Shown piece after piece: positions 1-7,208 of a stretch of DNA of 64,000 bases. The stretch's first letter is position 1. The number at the start of each line of letters is the position of its first letter. The notes beneath the pieces were generated by a model, which saw only the letters and a list, made by a program, of their open reading frames with translations, did no database searches and had not been told where the DNA came from. The stretch is from Haladaptatus sp. DJG-WS-42 (GTDB taxonomy: Archaea; Halobacteriota; Halobacteria; Halobacteriales; Halococcaceae). A program made the translations under genes and the position numbers. The stretch is from contig NZ_CP147243.1 in the NCBI RefSeq assembly GCF_037198285.1, positions 1,178,001-1,242,000 on the forward strand, in the 5' to 3' direction.

Positions 1-1
1 A

Positions 2-334
2 ACCGGCGGCCTCGTTACGATGCAGTGGGGCCCACACCCGCTCGTGGACGCGGGTGAGCCGCTCTTTACCATCTCTGATCACTTCAAGAACACCGTCGAG
101 ACGGTTCGTGCGCCGTCGACCGGCCTCGTCGTTGGCGTCCTCGAAAACGCAGTCGCGAACCCTGGCCACCCGCTATGTCACTTCGTGAGCATCGACGAGA
201 AAACCGCCGACATCATCCGCGACGATATCGAGTGTGGCGTTTTCGACGTGTACCACGAAGGCGGCTTCCAGTGGCCCAAACCGCACTGGTACGCAGAACA
301 CAGCCACCCATCTGGAACCAACCGAAATGACTGA
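2..334 (+). CDS. AstE/AspA-type hydrolase, C-terminal part (5' end outside window)
   Basis: The frame is open to the left edge, so this is the end of a longer gene. The visible 110 residues resemble the C-terminal beta-rich domain of the succinylglutamate desuccinylase/aspartoacylase family: an AG-x-P-L-F segment, then an APSTGLVVG loop and a 'NPGHPLCHFV' strand. The family is zinc-dependent deacylases of the carboxypeptidase fold; the zinc ligands lie in the missing N-terminal domain, so activity cannot be judged. The tail after about residue 85 (WPKPHWYAEHS) is hydrophilic and poorly conserved. The apparent ATG at position 20 is internal. Confidence 0.75.
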   Translation, partial: TGGLVTMQWGPHPLVDAGEPLFTISDHFKNTVETVRAPSTGLVVGVLENAVANPGHPLCHFVSIDEKTADIIRDDIECGVFDVYHEGGFQWPKPHWYAEHSHPSGTNRND

Positions 335-443
335 GCTGACACGCCGTCACCTCACGACCACCGTATGTCGTTCTCCTTGTGTGGAAGTGCCCGAGCCGGT
401 TCGAACACCGTCGAACAGTTGGTTCACAGAGTGCGTGAGACGC

Positions 444-857
444 TCACAGCTCCTCTGTGAAGATGAGATAGCCCAGAATCGCAATGAGGGTGACTTGCGC
501 CACCTTGTCGAGGAGGCCAAAGTTCTGGAGGTGTGCCAGCCCTTCGAGAACCCAGAGCGGAATCTGGAGTGCGGTAAAGGCGATGCCTGCCAGATAGAGA
601 ACACGGCGATTGATTCCTGCGAAAAACAGGCCAATCCCTCCGAGAAAGCCCAATCCAGCGGGGAGCATCACCAACGTCCCGTGTTCAAGGAACAAGTACA
701 GGTGAACGGCCGCACTGAAGACGGCGAGAAGGGCTGCAGCTTGATGCACTGGCGTAATTTCAGCCGTTTCATGCGCGTCCATCCGTCGGTATGCAGGGAC
801 GGTAACCACAGAGCCGAGGAGGAACAATCCACCGACCAGGGCATACCAGCTCCCCAA
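444..857 (-). CDS. Small membrane protein resembling haloarchaeal DUF7475, possibly 5'-truncated
   Basis: From residue 26 of this reading (ATG at 782) the protein looks like the four-helix haloarchaeal family I know as DUF7475: a VHLYLFLEHG helix, GFLGGIGLFF, the RRVLYLAGIAFTALQIPLW segment and a terminal DKVAQVTLIAILGYLIF helix. Upstream of that ATG the frame stays hydrophobic (YALVGGLFLLGSVV) back to a TTG at 857. I give the longer form; the 112-residue form from 782 is equally possible. Only 15 bp separate the TTG from the first plausible start of the opposite-strand gene, leaving no room for ordinary promoters. Further upstream this frame merely mirrors the plus-strand gene. Confidence 0.55.
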   Translation of the reverse strand: MGSWYALVGGLFLLGSVVTVPAYRRMDAHETAEITPVHQAAALLAVFSAAVHLYLFLEHGTLVMLPAGLGFLGGIGLFFAGINRRVLYLAGIAFTALQIPLWVLEGLAHLQNFGLLDKVAQVTLIAILGYLIFTEEL

Positions 858-872
858 TATTCCGCCCGAGTC

Positions 873-1157
873 GTGACTATCGGCGCCCTCATTGCAATCG
901 AAGGCTATCGTGCCTATCTCCGAGAAACTAACGCACGGATGCTCTTTGTCGCAGTTGGCTTTCTCCTCTTGAGCGTCGGGTCGGTGCTCGAAGGCATCTT
1001 CTATGATGTGCTCCACTTCGCGGTGTTTCTCGCCGGGATGATTCAAACACTGTTCGTCGCACTCGGAATAGCCCTCATTCTGTATTCGCTCTACGTGACG
1101 ACAGACACAACCGAAACTGCCACGCAAAAGCCGGATACGTCACACGAATTATCCTGA
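873..1157 (+). pseudogene. 5'-truncated DUF7521-like membrane protein
   Basis: Coherent protein begins abruptly at a GTG (873) and runs 94 residues: an amphipathic YRAYLRE segment, then two hydrophobic helices ending in ALILYSLYV and a hydrophilic tail. As I recall the haloarchaeal DUF7521 family, an additional N-terminal helix precedes the YRAY motif; here it is missing and the upstream codons only mirror the minus-strand gene. I infer a remnant whose 5' end was lost at the junction near 860. It could still be expressed as a short protein. Confidence 0.5.
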
Positions 1158-1264
1158 ATCAGAACCGCAGCGGTTAACAGCCTGGTTTGCCGTGAGCCAC
1201 CATTCGGCCGCAATGGCGGTTACACCCCGACACTCGCTCCGCGTGCACCCCGTCTGACAAATGA

Positions 1265-1271
1265 TTAAATA
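1265..1271 (+). promoter_or_regulatory. TATA box of the ribbon-helix-helix gene
   Basis: TTAAATA lies 24-30 bp before the ATG at 1295, the spacing expected for a leaderless haloarchaeal transcript. Confidence 0.5.
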
Positions 1272-1294
1272 GTCTGGACGTTGACCTTCGGTTA

Positions 1295-1711
1295 ATGGGC
1301 AACAAGAACAAAACCATCTCGTTTCGCGTCAACGAAGACGCCTTCGAGACGCTTCGGGAGATAGCCGAAGAGCGCGATATCTCGTTGTCTGCGGTGTTTC
1401 GCGACTACGTCCAGACGCTCGTCGCCCACGACGGCCAGGTCCGCGTCATCCCCGAACACGAACTCGCCGACCAGACGACAGACCAAGCAACGTTCCCGCC
1501 GCGCGTGGAAGTGCCAAAGAGCCTCATCCACGACCACGAACGCCTCGAACTGGAGAACAAGCACCTGCGCGACCAACTCGACGACTACAAGCAGTATATC
1601 ACGGAGCTCCACCAGCGAATTGACGAGCTGAATCAAGACGACGATGACGAGGTCATCCTCCTCGACGACTTAGACGACGACCTTGACAGCGAAACGTTCC
1701 ACCTGAGTTAG
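1295..1711 (+). CDS. Ribbon-helix-helix (CopG-like) DNA-binding protein with coiled coil and acidic tail
   Basis: Residues about 5-45 (KTISFRVNEDAFETLREIAE then ISLSAVFRDYVQTL) form a typical ribbon-helix-helix fold: a short beta strand followed by two helices. It should bind DNA as a dimer. Residues about 78-112 have heptad-like leucines and charges (LELENKHLRDQLDDYKQYI), suggesting a coiled coil; residues 115-134 are almost purely Asp/Glu/Leu. The ATG at 1295 fits the TATA box 24-30 bp upstream. The gene converges on the next one with a 4-bp overlap. Target genes are unknown; no obvious operator stands out at its own promoter. Confidence 0.8.
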   Translation: MGNKNKTISFRVNEDAFETLREIAEERDISLSAVFRDYVQTLVAHDGQVRVIPEHELADQTTDQATFPPRVEVPKSLIHDHERLELENKHLRDQLDDYKQYITELHQRIDELNQDDDDEVILLDDLDDDLDSETFHLS

Positions 1712-2163
1712 CGAGATAAGTCGCGCTTTGCCTGACTGAGTGTTTCTTCGATCTCTCGGTTGTTTTCAACCCCCGCGAGTTCTTCGGCCGCTTCGAGCGT
1801 CCGCACCGAGTCATCGAGAAACGAGAGAATGTCGCCAGCGTAGGCGTAGAGCATGTAATCGTCGCCCATCACGTCCACGATGGAATCCGGGCCGAGTCCC
1901 TGCGCCCGGAGTTCGAGCAAATACGTGATGAACTTGCGCTCAGGATGGCCACAGTACGGATTCGTCTCACAGCCACAATCGAGGAAGTCTTCGGCGAAAT
2001 CGAGGACGCGCTCTTGGGTGGCGTCATCGAGTTTCATCAGCCCCTCGCCCTGAAAGAGAATATCGAGAGTCGCACCGCTAAACGCGCTCTTTGGGATGTT
2101 CGTCCCCAACTGAGAGGCAATCTGGCGGTGGTTCTTCAGATAGATTTTGTCCGTGATGGCCAC
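1708..2163 (-). CDS. Conserved haloarchaeal protein of unknown function, Cys-rich centre
   Basis: A 151-residue soluble acidic protein, read from GTG at 2163 because the family I recall starts with M-A-I-T-D-K-I-Y; an ATG at 2193 would add ten unconvincing residues. The middle carries CGCETNPYCGHPE, a compact Cys/His cluster that could bind zinc, followed by a helical ERKFITYLLELRAQGLGP segment. The C-terminus is helical and charged. I recognise it as a widespread haloarchaeal family but do not recall a function. The gene converges on the ribbon-helix-helix gene. Confidence 0.7.
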   Translation of the reverse strand: MAITDKIYLKNHRQIASQLGTNIPKSAFSGATLDILFQGEGLMKLDDATQERVLDFAEDFLDCGCETNPYCGHPERKFITYLLELRAQGLGPDSIVDVMGDDYMLYAYAGDILSFLDDSVRTLEAAEELAGVENNREIEETLSQAKRDLSR

Positions 2164-2260
2164 GCGTGCTCGGTCGTAGGCGGTTCGAGGCAAAAAGCCA
2201 CACGGAGTCAGTCCGGAGTCGTAACGTATTTGAGCAAACCGGAGTTAGAAAGAGGTGCGT

Positions 2261-2334
2261 GTCCGGGTTGGGGTAGTGGACTATCCTTCAGCCTTGTGGA
2301 GGCTGAGACGCGGGTTCGATTCTCGCACCTGGAC
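2261..2334 (+). tRNA. tRNA-His (anticodon GTG)
   Basis: Full cloverleaf with an encoded G-1 (2261) facing C73 (2334), the tRNA-His identity pair. Acceptor TCCGGGT pairs with ACCTGGA (one G-T); D stem GGGT/ATCC; anticodon stem CAGCC/GGCTG with loop TTGTGGA, anticodon GTG at 2296-2298; T stem GCGGG/CTCGC around TTCGATT. No intron and no encoded CCA. Confidence 0.93.
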
Positions 2335-2451
2335 CTTCTTTCCGTTCTTAATTCGTGAGCGTTTGCTCTCGTCAGAGAACACCGCGAGTAATTGTGAGAC
2401 CGAGAGAAGTCAGTTAGAGGAGAATCGAAGTGAGGAGCGATAGTGACTGGA

Positions 2452-2475
2452 GTTCGATTCTCGCACCTGAACCTT
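2452..2475 (+). repeat. Displaced copy of the tRNA-His 3' end
   Basis: 24 bp match tRNA positions 2314-2337 (T loop, T-stem 3' strand, acceptor 3' strand and five bases beyond) with one mismatch (A for G at the acceptor). It is in direct orientation 138 bp downstream. Such 3'-end copies are what attachment sites of tRNA-targeting integrases leave; the interval is too short to hold an element. Confidence 0.75.
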
Positions 2476-2571
2476 TCTGTCTCCGAACAACGCGAGGAGA
2501 CGAAAGTCCAAACGGCGAGGGCGAGCCACGAACAGAGAAGCGTTGAAGCCGACTCTCCCCCACTGGTCAGT

Positions 2572-2787
2572 ATGGGCGCGTACACCGGGACGACCGCGCT
2601 TCGCGAGGCACTCGACGACTGGCAGCGCAACGTGGCTGCGTTTCTCGTCGCCGCCGCTGTCGTTGGGGGTGCCTCAGTAATCGGGTCGAAAGAGGCCTAC
2701 TACGCCGCGGCGCTGATCATTTTCACCGTCTGGATGGTCTGGTTCGTCCTGACTGCCGTCGAGTGGTTGAAGCGGGCAGATTTTTAA
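2572..2787 (+). CDS. Small two-helix membrane protein
   Basis: 71 residues starting MGAYTGTTALREAL. Two hydrophobic helices are visible: VAAFLVAAAVVGGASVIG and AALIIFTVWMVWFVLTAV, followed by a short charged tail (EWLKRADF). The ATG at 2572 is chosen because the same frame further upstream is low-complexity charged sequence running through the displaced tRNA fragment. I do not recognise the family. It converges on the PadR gene with a 9-bp gap. Confidence 0.6.
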   Translation: MGAYTGTTALREALDDWQRNVAAFLVAAAVVGGASVIGSKEAYYAAALIIFTVWMVWFVLTAVEWLKRADF

Positions 2788-2796
2788 CGTGATGTG

Positions 2797-3096
2797 TCAG
2801 AGCATCGGTGAGGACAGTTCTGCGTGATAGCCCTCACGCCAGTCTGCGTATTCCACCAGCGCGTTGCGACCAGTCTCAGACAGCTCGTAGTAGTTCGTGC
2901 GACGGTCGATTGCACCTTTTTCGACGAGCTCTAGCTCGACCAGTGTATCTAAGTTGGGGTAGAGCCTGCCGTGGTTGATGTCGCCGAGGTGGGCTTCGAG
3001 GTCTGACTTGATGTCTTGGCCCGAGGGTTTTGCGTGTCCCGCGATGACGGTCAGCAGATCGCGTTGAAAGCCCGTGAGACTGTGCATTTGCACCAT
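2797..3096 (-). CDS. PadR-family winged-helix transcriptional regulator
   Basis: 99 residues with the PadR signature: LTGFQRDLLTVIAG, then the recognition region GDINHGRLYPNLDTLVELEL and the wing GAIDRRTNYYELSETGR. It is the short, single-domain form, lacking the long C-terminal dimerisation helix of larger PadRs. The ATG at 3096 is preferred; a GTG at 3105 and an ATG at 3087 are alternatives. A TTAA-type TATA box at about 3124-3135 would start transcription next to the ATG. A 20-bp palindrome at 3167-3186 just upstream is a natural candidate for its operator. Confidence 0.82.
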   Translation of the reverse strand: MVQMHSLTGFQRDLLTVIAGHAKPSGQDIKSDLEAHLGDINHGRLYPNLDTLVELELVEKGAIDRRTNYYELSETGRNALVEYADWREGYHAELSSPML

Positions 3097-3166
3097 GGTA
3101 CCCACTCATTGGTAATGACGCTGCTTTGTTAAGAGGGGATTTCGAGAGCAGTGGGTGTGTTCCATT

Positions 3167-3186
3167 CCGTTCCACAGGTGGAACGG
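3167..3186. promoter_or_regulatory. Perfect 20-bp palindrome, candidate PadR operator
   Basis: CCGTTCCAC and GTGGAACGG form 9-bp arms around AG. It lies about 35 bp upstream of the putative PadR TATA box. The half-site sequence GGTGGAAC recurs at 3224-3231, and TTCCA also occurs at 3160-3164, so several sites may cluster in this divergent intergenic region. Confidence 0.55.
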
Positions 3187-3371
3187 TTAGTTGAGCTACA
3201 AGATGGGGTAAGTCGAACTTCGAGGTGGAACAAACAGCGCTAGCACTGGAAGTAACGCGGAACGAGGACGGTCCCGTCGTCTGGATAGTCTTTCTGTCGA
3301 TGGCAAATCGCCCAGATAAGAATTGTGACGGTTAAGCCCTCAGTAAGCGTCTAGGTTTGTGGGTGCCACAC

Positions 3372-3812
3372 ATGGCAATCAAACAAGCAGACACAGGAGT
3401 TCGGGCGGCGTCGGACAGATTCTACAAGGCGTTAGGGCAAATGGCAAGCGGCGACGCAGACTCGATGGAAGAAATCTGGTCACATCGAGAAGATGTCACG
3501 ACGATGCATCCGATTGGCGGTCGTGAAGTCGGCTGGGAAGCCGTCAAAGAGCCGTGGAAGGCCGTTGCCGGGCTTGCTGAGAAGGGTGAGGTGACGCGCA
3601 CAGATCAGTTCATTCGCGTCATGGGTGACGTGGCCTACGAACTCACAACTGAGGAGGTCTCGATGACGCTTGGGGGCGAGACGCTCGACTCTGCGTACCG
3701 GGCGACCAACATCTACTGTCTCGAAGATGGCGAGTGGAAAATCGTCCACCACCACGCAGACCTAGACCCGAAATTCATCGAACTCCTTCAGCGCCTAGAG
3801 GGCGCTGCATAA
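3372..3812 (+). CDS. NTF2-like (SnoaL/DUF4440-type) protein
   Basis: 146 residues from the ATG at 3372; a TTG 15 bp upstream is less likely. The fold pattern is that of the cone-shaped NTF2-like superfamily: an N-terminal helix (AASDRFYKALGQMASGD), a WSHREDVTTMHPIGG strand-turn, GWEAVKEPWKAV, and a C-terminal strand pair ending DGEWKIVHHHADLD. Family members are small ligand-binding or enzyme domains; the histidine-rich VHHHAD strand faces the pocket in relatives. It lies divergent from padR, sharing the region that holds the palindrome, which suggests but does not prove common control. Confidence 0.75.
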   Translation: MAIKQADTGVRAASDRFYKALGQMASGDADSMEEIWSHREDVTTMHPIGGREVGWEAVKEPWKAVAGLAEKGEVTRTDQFIRVMGDVAYELTTEEVSMTLGGETLDSAYRATNIYCLEDGEWKIVHHHADLDPKFIELLQRLEGAA

Positions 3813-3926
3813 GCGCGGTGTGAGTGGACAAAACGACGGACTATTTTTCGTGCTGACTGAGCGGGCGCGGCGAGCCAAACTGTAGATTCAAAACCATTAG
3901 GTGAGCGTCATGAGAAGCTTCGTGTG

Positions 3927-4775
3927 ATGAGTCTGCGCGCTGTCGCCAGAAAAGAATATTTTCAGTGTAGACGCTCCCCAACTGTCCTCTCGGTAATCGG
4001 CCTCTTTCTCCTCTCTGCAGTCTTTTTCGCCGTGATTCAGTGGGTACCGAACGTCGGTCAACCCGGATACGACGGCACACCAACATCCACGCTCGCGCTG
4101 CTAAACAGTCTCGGGCAGCCCGGGGCCATTTTCATTCCGCTGCTTGGATTGCTGGTTGGCTATCACACAATCGCCGGAGAGCGCGAGAGCGGCGCGCTCA
4201 AAATGATGCTCGCGCTGCCCCACACCCGCCGCGATGTCGTCTTCGGAAAGTTCCTCGGTCGGGTGGCCGTCGTCATGGCCGCCACGGCGCTCGCCGGCGT
4301 TGCCGTTGGAATCATCGCCGCGGTTTCGTACGCGGTCTTCGACGTCGAGGCGTTTCTCCTCAACACGACGCTGATGGTGGCGTACGGGGCGGTGTACGTC
4401 GCCATCGCGGTTGGTTTCTCCGCGTGGATGGACTCACGGTCGAAGGCACTGGTCGGGACGGTTTCGCTGTACGCGTTGTTCATGCTCGGCTGGGACGCCC
4501 TCATGCTCTTGCTCCAACTCATCTTCATCGGGCCGACGCTCCCGGCGGGCACCAAGCTTCCCGATTGGCTCCAGTTTATCGCCGTGTTGAACCCGTCTCG
4601 GGCGTTCATGTACGCCACCAGGTCAGTCCTGCCGTCGTACTACGAACTCACCGTCTCTGCACAATCAGACGCAGCCTTCCTCCAAGATGGGGTTGGGTTC
4701 CTCATTCTCGCCGGCTGGATCGTGCTTCCGCTTTGTCTTGGCTTCCTTCGATTCACCAGGACGGATATTCAGTAA
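3927..4775 (+). CDS. ABC-2 type transporter permease (orphan)
   Basis: 282 residues with a cytoplasmic N-terminus (VARKEYFQCRRSPT) and about six membrane helices, including the family's GERESGALKMMLALPHTRRDVVFGK coupling region between the second and third helices (residues about 85-110). This is the NosY/ABC-2 permease type that exports drugs, lipids or copper-related substrates, or acts in multi-protein complexes. No ATP-binding partner is next to it: an NTF2-like gene precedes and a small membrane gene follows. ATG at 3927 is chosen over the adjacent GTG at 3924. Confidence 0.85.
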   Translation: MSLRAVARKEYFQCRRSPTVLSVIGLFLLSAVFFAVIQWVPNVGQPGYDGTPTSTLALLNSLGQPGAIFIPLLGLLVGYHTIAGERESGALKMMLALPHTRRDVVFGKFLGRVAVVMAATALAGVAVGIIAAVSYAVFDVEAFLLNTTLMVAYGAVYVAIAVGFSAWMDSRSKALVGTVSLYALFMLGWDALMLLLQLIFIGPTLPAGTKLPDWLQFIAVLNPSRAFMYATRSVLPSYYELTVSAQSDAAFLQDGVGFLILAGWIVLPLCLGFLRFTRTDIQ

Positions 4776-4858
4776 CCAACCAGCGATTCACGCAGCCGTA
4801 TCGAGAGTGCCACAGACAACCCGAATGATTTTCAGTCTCGAAATGCAGATTTTTTTAC

Positions 4859-5107
4859 ATGCAGTCGCTCTTGATTGACGTTCTCAAAAGCCTCTTTGTA
4901 GACCCCTTCGTTGACTATTTTTATCACGGTCTGACGCTTTGGCGAGTCGCCACACGGCTTCTCTCTGGAATCGCACTCATCGCGGGCATCTACCTCGCAC
5001 TGCTTCAGCCAGCACCGCTCTCGTACGTCGGCTGGTTGCTCGCCGTTCCCGCGTCATTGTTTGTCCTCTACGACACGCTCACGGTCAATCAACACACGCG
5101 AGACTAG
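4859..5107 (+). CDS. Small membrane protein, two helices
   Basis: 82 residues: an amphipathic N-terminal helix (LLIDVLKSLFVDPFVDYFYHGLT is the region, mostly aromatic and acidic), then hydrophobic helices around LLSGIALIAGIYLALL and VGWLLAVPASLFVLY, and a short polar tail. A run of seven T lies immediately before the ATG. I do not recognise a family. It follows the ABC permease on the same strand after 83 bp and may be co-expressed. Confidence 0.55.
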   Translation: MQSLLIDVLKSLFVDPFVDYFYHGLTLWRVATRLLSGIALIAGIYLALLQPAPLSYVGWLLAVPASLFVLYDTLTVNQHTRD

Positions 5108-5191
5108 CGCTCGCATCGGTGCCACTAGCCTCAATCGGACCGGTACGTTCTCAGGCGTGAAATGCACAGAAAAGTCGTCCACCCGACGTGT

Positions 5192-6373
5192 CTAGGCGGA
5201 GGCGACCAGTTCATCAGGTGAGTCGTGCGTGCGTGCCGCTGATGCGCGGGGGAGTTCGATGACGAACGTGGCTCCGTGTGGTTCGGTGTCTTGTATTTCG
5301 ATGGAGCCGCCATAGACAGTTATCATTGAATCAACGAAAAAGAGGCCAAAGCCACTGCCCGTCGATTTCACGTGTCCAGTTTCGCCCCGGCGGAAGACGG
5401 CTTTCTTTCGGTCGTCTGGGATCCCCGAACCGGTGTCGGCGATGCGGGTCGTGACCGTGTCGTCGTCGGCTTCGGTGGTGATGGTCACGTGTAGGCCATC
5501 AGGGTCGTTGTGCTCGACGGCGTTCGTGAGCAGGTTTCCGAACACTTCGTTCACAAGTTCGTCTGCCTTGACGACCACTTCGTCGTCGACGTGAACCTCG
5601 AAGGTTGTGGTGGGATACGTCGAACTGAGGCGTTCGACTTCTGTGCGAATCGTCTCCGAGAGGTTGATTGCGGTGAGTTGGGGCTCGATGTCGGAGGTGA
5701 GCGCGTTGAGAATCGACCGAACGCGTTGGACGATTGCGACGACATCGTCGCTCCACTTGAGAATCGTCTCCGCCTGTCTGCGGTGGTCACCATCGTCTAA
5801 CTCCTCGTAGAGGATTCCTGCCCGCCCACTGACGACGGTCATGCCGTTTAACACGTCGTGGCGAAGGATGCTGTTGAAAAACTCGAGTTGGTCGTTTTGA
5901 TACTCCAGTTGCTCTGCGCGAATGACCGCCCGCTCTGCTGCGCGTTCGCGTTCGATGGTGCGTGCCTCGATGACGCCGATGAAGAGGCCACCGCCTGCAC
6001 CGAGACACGCCATAAATCGGCCCCATTGGATGTATCCACTGGCCTCGGTAAGTGGCGGGGTGATAAACATGACGATGATATTGAGCCCGAGGATGACTGC
6101 CATGCTAGAAAAACACCACAGCGCGATTCGCCTGTGGCGTTGTGGGTCTAGCCAACCCCGCTTGAGCCAGTAGCCACCGAAAAATATACCCGCCACCACT
6201 GGCATCGTAATCGCCACATTCGTGATAAGTAGATAGGTTGGCTGCGTTTCCCCAATGACGTTTACAATCGCCCATTCGGCAGGAAACGAGAGGAGCAGAC
6301 CCACACTAAGTCCCATGATGAGATACGGGACCTTCGTACCGTGAGAGGATTCAGAAGGTGGAGAAGGTGACAT
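5192..6373 (-). CDS. Membrane-bound sensor histidine kinase
   Basis: 393 residues. Four membrane helices occupy about residues 16-136, followed by a coiled-coil linker (ERERAAERAVIRAEQLEYQN). The dimerisation/phosphoacceptor helix carries ILRHDVLNGM with His172. The ATPase domain shows the N box GNLLTNAVEHND (Asn280), G1 DTGSGIPD (313-320) and G2 STGSGFGLFF (338-346), all intact. The short loops leave no large external sensor domain, so the signal is probably sensed in or near the membrane. As often in haloarchaea no receiver gene is adjacent. Confidence 0.88.
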   Translation of the reverse strand: MSPSPPSESSHGTKVPYLIMGLSVGLLLSFPAEWAIVNVIGETQPTYLLITNVAITMPVVAGIFFGGYWLKRGWLDPQRHRRIALWCFSSMAVILGLNIIVMFITPPLTEASGYIQWGRFMACLGAGGGLFIGVIEARTIERERAAERAVIRAEQLEYQNDQLEFFNSILRHDVLNGMTVVSGRAGILYEELDDGDHRRQAETILKWSDDVVAIVQRVRSILNALTSDIEPQLTAINLSETIRTEVERLSSTYPTTTFEVHVDDEVVVKADELVNEVFGNLLTNAVEHNDPDGLHVTITTEADDDTVTTRIADTGSGIPDDRKKAVFRRGETGHVKSTGSGFGLFFVDSMITVYGGSIEIQDTEPHGATFVIELPRASAARTHDSPDELVASA

Positions 6374-6545
6374 TCTATCTCATAATTATCGGTCTGAAAC
6401 ATGTACTTTTCCACTATTGTGAAGTTCAGAATAGTTTGAATTAACACGTGCTAAATGAACGAATGCTACAATCGGCAAGTGAGACGGCGACAGCACTCAA
6501 AGAGAGCGAGAAATTGCCAGAGAGGTTTTATGCGACGAATTGCTT

Positions 6546-7202
6546 ATGTCGAGTGTGGCGTCCCCGTTCGATATTCTCGGGATTGAGTCGGATGCAAACG
6601 AGGCGGAGATTGTCGACGCATACAGAGCGCGAGTCAAAGAGGTCCACCCAGACCGCGGTGGCTCTGTGCGTGAGTTCAAAGCCGTCCAGACAGCGTACGC
6701 ACAGATTGAGGCTGGCTACGACCCCGCAACCGAGACAGCCGAGGAGCAGACGCCAGAACCCGTCGAAGACGAGCGCGAAGAGGCGAAAGTCGAGTTTCTC
6801 AACTACGAAGTGTTCGACGACTTCGGCTGGGAGATTACCGACGAGGAACTGTTCTCGAAAGCCGCAGGCGAGCGTCTCACGCCCGCAGATTACGGCGAGC
6901 TACTCGCCCACCCGCGCGATTCGCTCTTAGAAAGTGCAGAGGAAGTCGGCTTCTCGTGGCCGTTCGCGTGTCGGGGCGGCGCCTGTGCGAACTGCGCGGT
7001 CGCGGTCATCGAAGGCGACATGGAGATGCCACCAAACCACGTCCTCTCGCCGTCGATGATGGAAAACGGCATCCGCCTCTCGTGTGTGGGGCGGCCGTGT
7101 TCTGACGAACTCAAAGTTGTGTTCAACGTCAAACACCTGCCCGGACTCGACGAACTTAAACTGCCCTCTCAGCGCTTCGAGACTGCGAAAGCAGAGGAGT
7201 GA
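6546..7202 (+). CDS. J-domain / plant-type [2Fe-2S] ferredoxin fusion
   Basis: 218 residues. Residues 6-57 form a J domain with the Hsp70-stimulating HPD at 34-36 and the helix IVDAYRARVKEV. A Glu-rich linker (60-82) leads to a halophilic-type ferredoxin domain: VEFLNYEVFDDFGW, then Cys142, Cys147, Cys150 (CRGGACANC) and Cys180 for the cluster. The domain parallels the stand-alone ferredoxin at 62641-63030, including the haloarchaeal N-terminal insertion. The fusion suggests a redox protein that recruits DnaK, perhaps for Fe-S assembly or repair; that role is inference. ATG 6546 is preferred over TTG 6540. Confidence 0.85.
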   Translation: MSSVASPFDILGIESDANEAEIVDAYRARVKEVHPDRGGSVREFKAVQTAYAQIEAGYDPATETAEEQTPEPVEDEREEAKVEFLNYEVFDDFGWEITDEELFSKAAGERLTPADYGELLAHPRDSLLESAEEVGFSWPFACRGGACANCAVAVIEGDMEMPPNHVLSPSMMENGIRLSCVGRPCSDELKVVFNVKHLPGLDELKLPSQRFETAKAEE

Positions 7203-7208
7203 AAATGG

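Noticed and set aside
234-1157. A 307-codon plus-strand frame across the start of the window
   Set aside because: Only its last 94 codons resemble a protein family; the first part is antisense to the better supported minus-strand membrane gene and has no recognisable features.
1163-1175. AACCGC-A-GCGGTT palindrome as a terminator
   Set aside because: A one-base loop cannot form an RNA hairpin with full arms, and no T-run follows.
2335-2451. An integrated element between tRNA-His and its displaced 3' copy
   Set aside because: The 117-bp interval has no coding capacity, so at most a relic is possible.
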